The notes beneath the pieces are model-generated. The model was not told where the DNA came from and did no database searches. It saw only the letters and a list, made by a program, of their open reading frames with translations. This document shows, in pieces, positions 14,207-22,097 of a stretch of 57,239 bases of DNA. The translations under genes and the position numbers were made by a program. Source of the DNA: Burkholderiaceae bacterium. GTDB lineage: Bacteria > Pseudomonadota > Gammaproteobacteria > Burkholderiales > Burkholderiaceae_C. The DNA lies in contig JAEUOY010000032.1 of assembly GCA_016790515.1 (NCBI GenBank), positions 1 to 57,239 of the forward strand, given 5' to 3'. How positions within the stretch are numbered: position 1 is the stretch's first letter; every line of letters starts with the position of its first letter.

Positions 14207-15010
14207 TCACATCGGCTTGAAGCGCCAGGCGTAGGCCTGGCTCACTGCCAGCCGTTCCGGGTGCTGGCGCAGTTGCAGCGTGATGCGGCCCAGCTCGTCG
14301 CGGTGGGCGCGGGCGATCGCCGTGGCACGGACGATCAGGCCGCGGTGCACCTGCCAGAACAGCTCGGGGTCGAGGCCGTCGGCGATCTCCTTCAGCGGCT
14401 TGCGCACATGCGCCTCGTCGTCGGCGGTGACGACGCGGGTGTACTTCTCGTCGGACTGGAAGAACAGCACCTCGTCGATCGAGAACATCTTGATCGTGTC
14501 AGCGACGCTGGCGCTGAGCCAGCGCAGGCGCGGCACGCCGGGGTCGCCGGTTCCGCCGGTTCCGCCGGTTCCGCCTGTTCGGCCGGTTTCGCCGAAGCGC
14601 TGCGCCAGGCGCTGCACCAGGGCCTCGATGTCGGCAGCGGGCTCGCGGCGGGCCAGCCGCTGCTGCAGCCGCGCCACCGCCTGGGCCAGCCGCGCGGCCT
14701 GCACCGGCTTCAGCAGGTAGTCGACCGCGCCGGCGTCGAAGGCCTCGATCGCGTAGGTGTCGTAGGCCGTCGTGAACACCGCATGGCAGCGAGCGCTGGC
14801 CGCACGCGCGACGTCGAGGCCGCTGAGCCCGGGCATGCGGATGTCCAGGAAGGCGATGTCGGGCTGCAGCGCATCGATCGCCTCGACCGCGGCCGGGCCA
14901 TGCTCGCACTCGGCGACGATGCGCAGCGCCGGCCACGCGGTGGCCAGCATGCGGCGCAGCTCGCTGCGCGGCAGATCCTCGTCGTCGGCGATCAGCGCGG
15001 TGGCGTTCAT
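14207..15010 (-). CDS. LytTR-family response regulator
   Basis: A 267-residue regulator. The receiver domain (1-120) has the acidic pocket Asp9-Asp10-Glu11 and phospho-acceptor Asp56 in Phe-Leu-Asp-Ile-Arg-Met-Pro-Gly, with Lys in Leu-Leu-Lys-Pro-Val. The LytTR DNA-binding domain (about 165-267) carries Asp-Glu-Val-Leu-Phe-Phe-Gln-Ser-Asp-Glu-Lys-Tyr-Thr and Phe-Trp-Gln-Val-His-Arg-Gly-Leu-Ile-Val. The linker contains a Thr-Gly-Gly tandem repeat. It follows the cognate kinase gene by 18 bases. AlgR/LytR-like members control surface and stress traits; the target here is unknown. Confidence 0.92.
   Translation of the reverse strand: MNATALIADDEDLPRSELRRMLATAWPALRIVAECEHGPAAVEAIDALQPDIAFLDIRMPGLSGLDVARAASARCHAVFTTAYDTYAIEAFDAGAVDYLLKPVQAARLAQAVARLQQRLARREPAADIEALVQRLAQRFGETGRTGGTGGTGGTGDPGVPRLRWLSASVADTIKMFSIDEVLFFQSDEKYTRVVTADDEAHVRKPLKEIADGLDPELFWQVHRGLIVRATAIARAHRDELGRITLQLRQHPERLAVSQAYAWRFKPM
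14546..14590 (-). repeat. 9-bp tandem repeat in the response-regulator linker
   Basis: On the plus strand GCCGGTTCC is repeated three times exactly, followed by two degenerate copies (GCCTGTTCG, GCCGGTTTC). It encodes a Thr-Gly-Gly run between receiver and LytTR domains. Units are a multiple of three, so slippage would change linker length but not the frame. Confidence 0.85.
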
Positions 15011-15028
15011 CGGCAGATCCTTCGGGGG

Positions 15029-16366
15029 CTATTCGGCGGGCAGCGTCAGCACCGCGGCGATGCCGCCCTCGGGCCGCGCCTTCAGCACCAGCGCGGCGCG
15101 GCCGGCGTAGAGCTGCTGCAGGCGCTCGCGAATGTTGGCCAGCCCCAGGCCGCTGCCGGCGGCGTGGCCGGCGCCGAAACCCACGCCATCGTCGGCCACG
15201 CTGATCTCCAGGCCGCCCTCGGCGGTGCGGCGGGCGGCGACCTCGATGCGCGCCGGCCCGATCTTCGGCTCGACGCCATGCTTGAAGGCATTCTCGGCCA
15301 GCGAGATCAGCATCAGCGGCGGGCAGTGGGCATCGCGCAGGTCGGGCGGCAGGTCGGCGGCCGCGGGCACCTGCACCTGCAGCCGCGGCATGCGCGCGGC
15401 CATCAGCCCCAGGTAGGCGCGCACGATGTCGAGCTGGCCGCCCAGCGTGGCCTGGGCGCCGCCGTCGCTGCGCAGCCGCGGGATCGCCGCGCGCAGGTAG
15501 TCGACCAGGCGGTCGATCATCTCGGCGGCGCGCGGCGGGTCGCTGCTGATCGCGCTGCGCACGCCGGCCAGGGTGTTGAACAGGAAATGCGGCTCGACCT
15601 GCGCCGCCAGCACCGACAGCCGCAGCTCGGCCTCGCGCCGCTCGGCCTGGGCGCGCTGCAGTTCTCGCTCGCGCTGCAGCGCAGCCAGGCCGTCGCGCTG
15701 GCGCCGCCAGGCCCACAGGCCGCTGCCGCCGCCCAGCCAGAAGCTGATCAGCGCCCAGTCGGCCTGGTTGATCAGCGACTTGGGGTCTTCGTGCCGGGGC
15801 CCGGCCGCCGGCGCGGCGCCGCTGGCGGCCGGTTCGGGCGGCCAGACGGCCGAGGCCGAGCCGGCGCTGTCGGCCGCGCTGACGCTGACCCCCACCGCCA
15901 CCATCACCCGCTTGCGCTTGCCGCTGGCGTCGACCGCGCCGGTGCGCTCGGCCACCCACTGCTTGATCGGCTCGGCACCCCACAGGTTGAAGGCCATCAT
16001 CAGCGCCACGGTGCCGATCATCACCGCCACCAGGGCCCGCCATTCGCGCGCCGGCGGCCAGCGCTGCAGCCGCACCCAGGCGGCGGCCCAGGGCGTCACC
16101 GCGATCGGCAGCACCAGCTGCAGCAGGATCTGCAGCAGCACCGGCCAGGGGAACTCGGCCACCGCGGCGCGCCGCAGGTCCAGCGCGGCGAAGCCGATGA
16201 AGAACAGCAGGCCGACGCCCCACAGCCGCAGCCGGCCGCGCACCCAGCGCGGGCTGTACACCGGGTAGCAGCGGTAGCGGGTGAGCCAGCCATGGCCGCG
16301 GCCGGTCAGCTCGACCGGCAGGGGCTGGTCCAGCGGCAGGGCGGGCGCGGCGGCATCGGCAGGCAT
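15029..16366 (-). CDS. LytS/AlgZ-type sensor histidine kinase
   Basis: A 445-residue membrane kinase. The N-terminal part has four hydrophobic spans (about 47-64, 74-97, 110-128 and 203-220), with a Pro/Ala-rich loop before the last. The His_kinase domain has phospho-acceptor His260 in Gln-Val-Glu-Pro-His-Phe-Leu-Phe-Asn-Thr-Leu. The ATPase has the N-box Leu-Ala-Glu-Asn-Ala-Phe-Lys-His-Gly, then Asp-Asp-Gly-Val-Gly-Phe-Gly and Gly-Ser-Gly-Leu-Gly-Leu-Ala-Asn-Ile-Arg. It is first in an operon with the LytTR regulator. Confidence 0.92.
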   Translation of the reverse strand: MPADAAAPALPLDQPLPVELTGRGHGWLTRYRCYPVYSPRWVRGRLRLWGVGLLFFIGFAALDLRRAAVAEFPWPVLLQILLQLVLPIAVTPWAAAWVRLQRWPPAREWRALVAVMIGTVALMMAFNLWGAEPIKQWVAERTGAVDASGKRKRVMVAVGVSVSAADSAGSASAVWPPEPAASGAAPAAGPRHEDPKSLINQADWALISFWLGGGSGLWAWRRQRDGLAALQRERELQRAQAERREAELRLSVLAAQVEPHFLFNTLAGVRSAISSDPPRAAEMIDRLVDYLRAAIPRLRSDGGAQATLGGQLDIVRAYLGLMAARMPRLQVQVPAAADLPPDLRDAHCPPLMLISLAENAFKHGVEPKIGPARIEVAARRTAEGGLEISVADDGVGFGAGHAAGSGLGLANIRERLQQLYAGRAALVLKARPEGGIAAVLTLPAE

Positions 16367-16488
16367 GGGCGCTCAGGGTAAGCCTTCCGCTGCCGCCGTG
16401 GCTGCATTCGCGACGAAGGCGGCACGCGCCGCGACGGGGCCCGGGCCGGGCGCGACGAAGCCGCCGCGCGCCCGACAATCGCACCGCC

Positions 16489-17961
16489 ATGTCCACCACG
16501 CCGCACGATCCCGCCGAAGCCGACGGCCCCCATTCGCTGGCCGCGCTGCGCCGGCGCCACGGTCCGCACCACCGCTGGTGGGTGCTGGTCACGGTGATGA
16601 TCGGCACGATGGCCGCGCTGATGGCGGCCACCACGATCAACGTCGCGGTGCCGGCGATCAGCCGCCAGTTCACGCTCGGCCAGCACGACGCGCAGTGGCT
16701 GGCCACCAGCTTCATGGGCGCGATGACGATCTCGATGCTGGCCACGCCCTGGCTGCTGCAGCGCCTGGGCTACCGCCGCTGCTACGCGCTGATGCTGGTG
16801 CTGCTGGGCAGCGGCGGTCTGGTCGGCGGCCTGGCGCCGAACCTCACGCTGCTGCTGGCGATGCGGATGGCCGAAGGCCTGGCCGCCGGCGTGCTGCAGA
16901 CGATCCCCGGCGTGGTCATCATGCATGCCTTCGCCCGCCACGAGCAGGGCCGGGCGATGGGCGTGTTCGGTTTCGGCACGGTGCTCGCGCCGGCGATCGG
17001 GCCCAGCGCCGGCGGGCTGCTGGTCGACCTGTTCGGCTGGCGCGCGGTGTTCTTCTTCGTGCTGCCGTTCTGCTTGCTGGCCGCGCTGATGACCCGCCGC
17101 TACCTGCCGCACAGCGCGCCCGGCGGCGCCCCGGTCGACGCCGGAGCGCCGCCGCCGGACGGCCTGAGCCTGCTGATGCTGGCGGTGCTGCTGGCCGCGC
17201 TGCTCAACGGCCTGGCCATGCTGCAGGGCCCCCACCCGGGCTGGGGTGGGGCCCAGCTGGCGCTGGCAGCGCTGCTCGGCTGGGCCTTCGTGCGCCGCCA
17301 GCTGCGCGTGTCCGCACCCTTGATGCAGATGGCGCTGTACCGCCAGCCGGTGTTCCGCCGCGCCGCGCTGGTCGCGGTGGTCTACGGCGCCGGGCTGTTC
17401 GGCTCGACCTACCTGCTGCCGGTGTTCATGCTGGTCGCGCTGGGCCTGCCGGCCTCGCAGGTCGGCACGGTGCTGCTGCCGGCCGGCATCGCGCTGGCGC
17501 TGACGATCCCGCTGGCCGGTCGGCTGGCCGACCGCGCACCGCTGCACCGCACGCTGACGATCGGCTTGCTGGTGATGACCGCCTCGTTCCTGGTGATGGT
17601 CGGCGTCGGCCGCGGCACCGCGATCGTCTGGCTCACGCTGTGGACGGTGCTGGGGCGCATCGGCCTGGGCTGCGTGATCCCCTCGCTGAGCCTGAGCGCG
17701 ATGCGTTCGCTCGACCTCTCGCTGGCCGCCGCCGGGACCGGCACGATGAACTTCCTGCGCCAGCTCGGCGGCGCGGTCGGCGTCAACGGCGTGGGCATCG
17801 TGCTCGAATGGCGGCTGCAGGCGCATGCCGCGCTGGGTGCGGCGGGCACCGTGCGCGCCTTCCACGAGGTGCTGGTGCTGATGGCCCTGCTGACCGGCGC
17901 CGCGGCGCTGGCCGCCTGGCAGATGAAGCCGCCGCCGCCGCGGCCATCGTCCCCGGCATGA
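16489..17961 (+). CDS. MFS drug/proton antiporter, DHA2 (14-TM) family
   Basis: A 490-residue multi-pass transporter with the EmrB/QacA layout: a cytoplasmic N-terminus of about 32 residues, then 13-14 hydrophobic spans. The first span (Ala-Ala-Thr-Thr-Ile-Asn-Val-Ala-Val-Pro-Ala-Ile) and the antiporter motif C (Ala-Pro-Ala-Ile-Gly-Pro-Ser-Ala-Gly-Gly) are clear. Export of a toxic or amphipathic compound driven by protons is expected. It lies 72 bases upstream of the racemase gene in the same direction and may belong to the same transcript, though the racemase has its own good ribosome site. Confidence 0.9.
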   Translation: MSTTPHDPAEADGPHSLAALRRRHGPHHRWWVLVTVMIGTMAALMAATTINVAVPAISRQFTLGQHDAQWLATSFMGAMTISMLATPWLLQRLGYRRCYALMLVLLGSGGLVGGLAPNLTLLLAMRMAEGLAAGVLQTIPGVVIMHAFARHEQGRAMGVFGFGTVLAPAIGPSAGGLLVDLFGWRAVFFFVLPFCLLAALMTRRYLPHSAPGGAPVDAGAPPPDGLSLLMLAVLLAALLNGLAMLQGPHPGWGGAQLALAALLGWAFVRRQLRVSAPLMQMALYRQPVFRRAALVAVVYGAGLFGSTYLLPVFMLVALGLPASQVGTVLLPAGIALALTIPLAGRLADRAPLHRTLTIGLLVMTASFLVMVGVGRGTAIVWLTLWTVLGRIGLGCVIPSLSLSAMRSLDLSLAAAGTGTMNFLRQLGGAVGVNGVGIVLEWRLQAHAALGAAGTVRAFHEVLVLMALLTGAAALAAWQMKPPPPRPSSPA

Positions 17962-18033
17962 CACCGGGGCGCAGGGCGCCTGCGGCACACTTTGCCGATT
18001 CCCTGTCAACCACGATTTCAGGAGACAAGCCCC

Positions 18034-19182
18034 ATGGGACCCTTGACCGGACTGCGCGTCGTCGAACTGGCCAGCATCGGCCCCGGCCCGCTGTGCGCGA
18101 TGCTGCTGGCCGACCTGGGCGCAGAGGTGATCCGCGTCGACCGCACCGAGCCCAGCGGACTGGGCGTGCCGATCGACGTGAAGTTCGAGGTCTCGGGCCG
18201 CAACCGCCGCTCGGTCGCGCTGGACATCAAGCAGCCGGCCGGCCGCGACGCGGTGCTGCGGCTGGTCGATCGGGCCGACGTGCTGATCGAAGGCTTCCGC
18301 CCCGGCGTCGCCGAACGCCTGGGCCTGGGGCCGGCCGACTGCCAGGCCCGCAACCCGGGCCTGGTGTTCGGCCGCATGACCGGCTTCGGCCAGACCGGGC
18401 CGCTGGCGCAGGCTGCCGGCCACGACCTGAACTACATCGCGCTGACCGGAGCGCTCCACGCGATCGGGGGCAAGGACAAGCCGATCCCGCCGCTGAACCT
18501 GGTCGGCGACTACGGCGGCGGCGCGCTGTACCTGGCCTTCGGCCTGCTGGCGGCGATCTTCGAGCGCAGCCGCTCGGGCCAGGGCCAGGTGGTCGACGCC
18601 GCGATGGTCGACGGCGCGTCGTCGCTGATGAGCATCTTCTTCGGCATGGCCGCCAGCGGCGCCTGGAACACGCAGGCGCGCGCGGCCAACCTGCTCGACG
18701 GCGGCGCGCCGTTCTACGACACCTATGCCACCGCCGACGGCCAGTGGGTGTCGATCGGCTCGCTCGAGCCCAAGTTCTTCGCCGAACTGGTGCAGCGCAT
18801 CGGGCTCGACCCTTCGTATGTCAAACGCCAGTACGACCGCCGCTGCTGGCCCGAGCTGCGCGCCGACATCACCCGGCTGATCGCCACGAAGACCCGCGAC
18901 GAGTGGGGCGCGCTGCTCGAAGGCACCGATGTCTGCTTCGCGCCGGTGCTGCGCATCGACGAGGTGGCGAAGCACCCGCATGCGGTGGCGCGTGGCGGCT
19001 ACATCGAGGTCGCCGGCGTGACCCAGCCGGCGCCGGCGCCGCGCTTCTCGCGCAGCCAGCCGGCGCAGCCGAGCCCGGCCGTCAGGCCGGGGACCCACAC
19101 CGACGCGGTCCTGACCGAGGCTGGCTTCAGCGCCGACGAGATTGCGGCGCTGCACGCCGGCGGCGTGGCGAGGGGCGCCTGA
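18034..19182 (+). CDS. Alpha-methylacyl-CoA racemase (CaiB/BaiF family III CoA-transferase fold)
   Basis: A 382-residue protein with the family III N-terminus (Leu-Arg-Val-Val-Glu-Leu-Ala, Leu-Gly-Ala-Glu-Val-Ile-Arg-Val-Asp). The racemase catalytic pair is present: His130 in Gly-His-Asp-Leu-Asn-Tyr and Asp159 in Gly-Asp-Tyr-Gly-Gly-Gly-Ala. Both mark Amacr/Mcr rather than a CoA-transferase. It epimerises 2-methyl-branched acyl-CoAs between R and S so that S-specific acyl-CoA dehydrogenases can act, as in isoprenoid and sterol side-chain degradation. AGGAG lies 9 bases before ATG 18034. The next gene starts one base after its stop. Confidence 0.92.
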   Translation: MGPLTGLRVVELASIGPGPLCAMLLADLGAEVIRVDRTEPSGLGVPIDVKFEVSGRNRRSVALDIKQPAGRDAVLRLVDRADVLIEGFRPGVAERLGLGPADCQARNPGLVFGRMTGFGQTGPLAQAAGHDLNYIALTGALHAIGGKDKPIPPLNLVGDYGGGALYLAFGLLAAIFERSRSGQGQVVDAAMVDGASSLMSIFFGMAASGAWNTQARAANLLDGGAPFYDTYATADGQWVSIGSLEPKFFAELVQRIGLDPSYVKRQYDRRCWPELRADITRLIATKTRDEWGALLEGTDVCFAPVLRIDEVAKHPHAVARGGYIEVAGVTQPAPAPRFSRSQPAQPSPAVRPGTHTDAVLTEAGFSADEIAALHAGGVARGA

Positions 19183-19183
19183 G

Positions 19184-20905
19184 ATGGCCGACACCGCCGT
19201 CCCGCATCCGCCGCTGCCCAGCGCGCCGGCCGACAAGCCGCCGCCGGCGCCGCGCGCCGCAGCGTCGCTGATCGTGCTGCGCGACGGCCCGCGCGGCATG
19301 GAAGTGCTGATGCTGCGCCGCGCCGAGCGCCCCGGCGACCAGAACAGCGGCGCCACGGTGTTCCCCGGCGGCCTGCTCGACGACAGCGACCGCGGCCACT
19401 ACGAGCGCTGCAACGGCCTCGACGACGCGGCGGCCAGCGCCCGGCTGGGCATTCCGTCCGACGGCCTGCATTACTGGGTCGCCGCGGTGCGCGAATGCTT
19501 CGAGGAGGCCGGCCTGCTGTTCGCCACCGGCGCCTCGGGCGCGATGGTCGACCTGCATGCGCTGCCGGCCGACGAGGTGGTCGCGCTGCGCCGCGCGCTG
19601 CATGCCAACCAGACCGGCATGGCCGAGGTCTGTGAACGCTTCGGCGTGCGGCTGGCGACCGACCGGCTGGCCTACTACAGCCACTGGATCACGCCCAAGG
19701 GCTTGCCCAAGATTTTCGACACCCGCTTCTTCGTCACCGAGGCGCCGGCCGGCCAGACCGCGCAGGAAGACGCCACCGAGACGGTCGAACTGCTGTGGCA
19801 GACCCCCGCCGAGGTGCTGGCGCGCGCGCGCGAGCTGAAGCTGATGAACGTGACCGCGGTGACGCTGAAGCACCTGGCCACTTTCACGCGCGCCGCCGAC
19901 GCGGTGGCCTGGGCGCGGGCCCAGACCACGGTGCCGCTGAACCGGCCGCGCATCGGCCAGTCGGCCCAGGGCCGCACGCCGGTCAACCTGGGCGACTGGG
20001 CCTACGCCGAACTGGGCCGCATCGACCCCGAGGGCCGTGGCCATTGCAGCGTCGAGCTGAACCCCGGCGTGCCGGTCTGGCTGTCGCCGCGCGTGCTGCG
20101 GGTCACCGCCGACAACGGCAGCATGATGACCGGACCCGGCACCAACGCCTATTTCATCGGCGCGCCCGGCAGCGACGACTGGGCGCTGCTCGACCCCGGG
20201 CCCGACCATGCCGATCACGTGAAGGCGCTGCTGGCGCACGCGCCCGGCCGCATCACCCGGGTGCTGGTCACCCACACCCACAAGGACCATTCGCCGGCCG
20301 CCGCGGCGATCGTCGCCGCCACCGGCGCGGCGACCTATGGCCGGGTCGCCGAGCACCCGGAGTGGCAGGACACCGGCTTCCAGCCCGACCATGTGCTGGG
20401 TGACGGCGACGTGCTGAAGCTCGGCGAGGGCGTCAGGCTGCGCGTCGTCCACACCCCCGGCCATGCCAGCAACCACCTGTGCTACCTGCTCGAGGAGGAG
20501 AAGCTGCTGTTCACCGGCGACCACCTGATGCAGGGCAGCACCGTGGTGATCAACCCGCCCGACGGCGACATGGCGGTCTACCTGCGCTCGCTCGAGAAGC
20601 TGCTGGCCGAGGACCTGGACTGGCTGGCGCCGGGCCACGGCTTCCTGATCGACGAGCCGCACGCGGTGGTGCACAAGACCATCGCCCACCGCCTCGGCCG
20701 CGAGGCCAAGGTGCTGGCCGCGCTGCAGTCGCTGGCGGCCGACGCGCCGGTCGACGAGGAGGCGCTGCTGGCCCGGGTCTACGCCGACACGCCCAAGCAC
20801 CTGCACGCGGTGGCGCTGCGCTCGCTGCGCGCGCACCTGCTGAAGCTGCGCGACGACGGCCGTGCGCGCGGCGAGACGGGCGGGGCCTGGCAATCGCGGG
20901 CATGA
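19184..20905 (+). CDS. Nudix hydrolase / metallo-beta-lactamase fusion protein
   Basis: A 573-residue two-enzyme chain. Residues 25-250 form a Nudix domain of the NUDT19/RP2 kind: the Nudix helix Arg103-Glu-Cys-Phe-Glu-Glu-Ala-Gly110 is separated from Phe-Pro-Gly-Gly-Leu-Leu-Asp-Asp by about 38 residues. NUDT19 relatives cleave CoA and acyl-CoA to phosphopantetheine and 3',5'-ADP. Residues 290-520 form an MBL domain like LACTB2: His364-x-His-x-Asp-His369, His-Thr-Pro-Gly-His, Phe-Thr-Gly-Asp-His and Ala-Pro-Gly-His-Gly. The joined active sites suggest sequential handling of a CoA-type or nucleotide-linked compound (inference). It is tightly packed between the racemase (1-base gap) and the serine hydrolase (ATGA overlap). 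Confidence 0.9.
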   Translation: MADTAVPHPPLPSAPADKPPPAPRAAASLIVLRDGPRGMEVLMLRRAERPGDQNSGATVFPGGLLDDSDRGHYERCNGLDDAAASARLGIPSDGLHYWVAAVRECFEEAGLLFATGASGAMVDLHALPADEVVALRRALHANQTGMAEVCERFGVRLATDRLAYYSHWITPKGLPKIFDTRFFVTEAPAGQTAQEDATETVELLWQTPAEVLARARELKLMNVTAVTLKHLATFTRAADAVAWARAQTTVPLNRPRIGQSAQGRTPVNLGDWAYAELGRIDPEGRGHCSVELNPGVPVWLSPRVLRVTADNGSMMTGPGTNAYFIGAPGSDDWALLDPGPDHADHVKALLAHAPGRITRVLVTHTHKDHSPAAAAIVAATGAATYGRVAEHPEWQDTGFQPDHVLGDGDVLKLGEGVRLRVVHTPGHASNHLCYLLEEEKLLFTGDHLMQGSTVVINPPDGDMAVYLRSLEKLLAEDLDWLAPGHGFLIDEPHAVVHKTIAHRLGREAKVLAALQSLAADAPVDEEALLARVYADTPKHLHAVALRSLRAHLLKLRDDGRARGETGGAWQSRA

Positions 20906-22074
20906 GCCGGCCCGATTTCAGCGCCGCGCAGGCGGTGCTGCGCGCCGAGGTCGACGCCGACCGCCTGGCCGGCGTCTCGGCCGCGACGATGCGCCACGGC
21001 GAGCTGATCGACGAGTTCTGCACCGGCCTGGCCAACCGCGAACGCGGCGAGTCGCTGCGCCCCGACCACATCCACCGCGCGTTCTCGAACACCAAGCTGT
21101 TCACCACGGTGCTGGTGCTGCGACTGGCCGACGAGGGCCACTTCGGGCTCGACGACCCGCTGAAGGCCTGGCTGCCGGCCTTCGGCAGCTTGCGCGTGCT
21201 GCGCCCCGGCGCGACATCGCTCGACGACACGGTGCCGCTGGCGCGCGACATCACGATCCGCCACCTGATCACCCACCAGGCCGGCTTCAGCCACGGGGTG
21301 TTCGACCCCGGCACGCTGCTCTACGACGCCTACCATGCCCGCGGCATCCGCAGCCACCTGACGATGCTGGCCGACGAGATGGCCGCGCTGGCGACGCTGC
21401 CGCTGAACTTCCAGCCCGGCGAGGGCTGGGAATACGCGCTGGGCATCGACGTGCTGGCGCGGCTGTGCGAGATCGTCACCGGCCAGCGCTTCGGCGACGC
21501 GCTGCAGCGCCGGCTGTTCGAGCCGCTGGGCCTCGTCGACACCGGCTTCGTGCTGCGCAGCGATCAGGTGCCGCGGTTGGCGGCCCTCTACCGCGGCGAC
21601 CTGGCCGACCCGATGCAGCCCGGGCTGGTCCGGCTCGACGACACACCCTGGCCCAACGCCTACCGTGAGCCGGTGGCGCGCCAGTCGGGTGCCGGCGGGC
21701 TGTTCACGACCCAGGCCGACATGCTGGCGCTGCTGCGCCAGCTGATGCCCGGCCGGCCGTCGATCCTGAAGCCCGCGACGCTGGCTTCGATGTTCGTCGA
21801 CCAGGTGCCGGCCGCGCACTGCGTGCAGTTCCCGATGACCGGGCCGGTGCCCAGCCTGGGCTACGGGCTGGGCGGCGCGTTCACCCGTCGCGCGTCGGCG
21901 CTGCAGCCGGCCGCGGCCGTCGGTGAACTGCAGTGGGGCGGGCTGGCCGGCACCCACTGGTGGATCTCGCCGGCCACCGGGCTGGCCGGCGTCGTGATGG
22001 CGCAGCGCCACTTCGGCTTCTGGCACCCGTTCTGGTTCCGGTACAAGCGGCAGGTGTACGAAGCCGGCGCATGA
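20902..22074 (+). CDS. Serine hydrolase, class C beta-lactamase family
   Basis: A 390-residue Beta-lactamase-superfamily protein. The active-site motif is Ser62-Asn-Thr-Lys65. A second-motif Tyr occurs in Gly-Trp-Glu-Tyr-Ala-Leu-Gly-Ile-Asp, and Trp-Gly-Gly-Leu-Ala-Gly-Thr stands where KTG occurs in true beta-lactamases. There is no signal peptide, so a cytoplasmic esterase acting with the CoA-linked genes upstream is more likely than a penicillin-binding role. The start overlaps the upstream stop by four bases (ATGA), a sign of translational coupling. Confidence 0.9.
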   Translation: MSRPDFSAAQAVLRAEVDADRLAGVSAATMRHGELIDEFCTGLANRERGESLRPDHIHRAFSNTKLFTTVLVLRLADEGHFGLDDPLKAWLPAFGSLRVLRPGATSLDDTVPLARDITIRHLITHQAGFSHGVFDPGTLLYDAYHARGIRSHLTMLADEMAALATLPLNFQPGEGWEYALGIDVLARLCEIVTGQRFGDALQRRLFEPLGLVDTGFVLRSDQVPRLAALYRGDLADPMQPGLVRLDDTPWPNAYREPVARQSGAGGLFTTQADMLALLRQLMPGRPSILKPATLASMFVDQVPAAHCVQFPMTGPVPSLGYGLGGAFTRRASALQPAAAVGELQWGGLAGTHWWISPATGLAGVVMAQRHFGFWHPFWFRYKRQVYEAGA

Positions 22075-22081
22075 CGCCGGC
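22063..22081. terminator. GC hairpin overlapping the stop of the serine hydrolase
   Basis: GCCGGCG-CATGA-CGCCGGC is a 7-bp GC stem around the TGA stop, between two convergent genes (the other stop is at 22098). There is no T-tract, so it is only a weak terminator candidate. Confidence 0.3.
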
Positions 22082-22097
22082 GCCCCCAGCGCGGCCG

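Noticed and set aside
14177-16381. A 734-codon rightward frame opposite the two-component genes
   Set aside because: The minus strand encodes an intact kinase and regulator in an operon; the plus frame has no family features.
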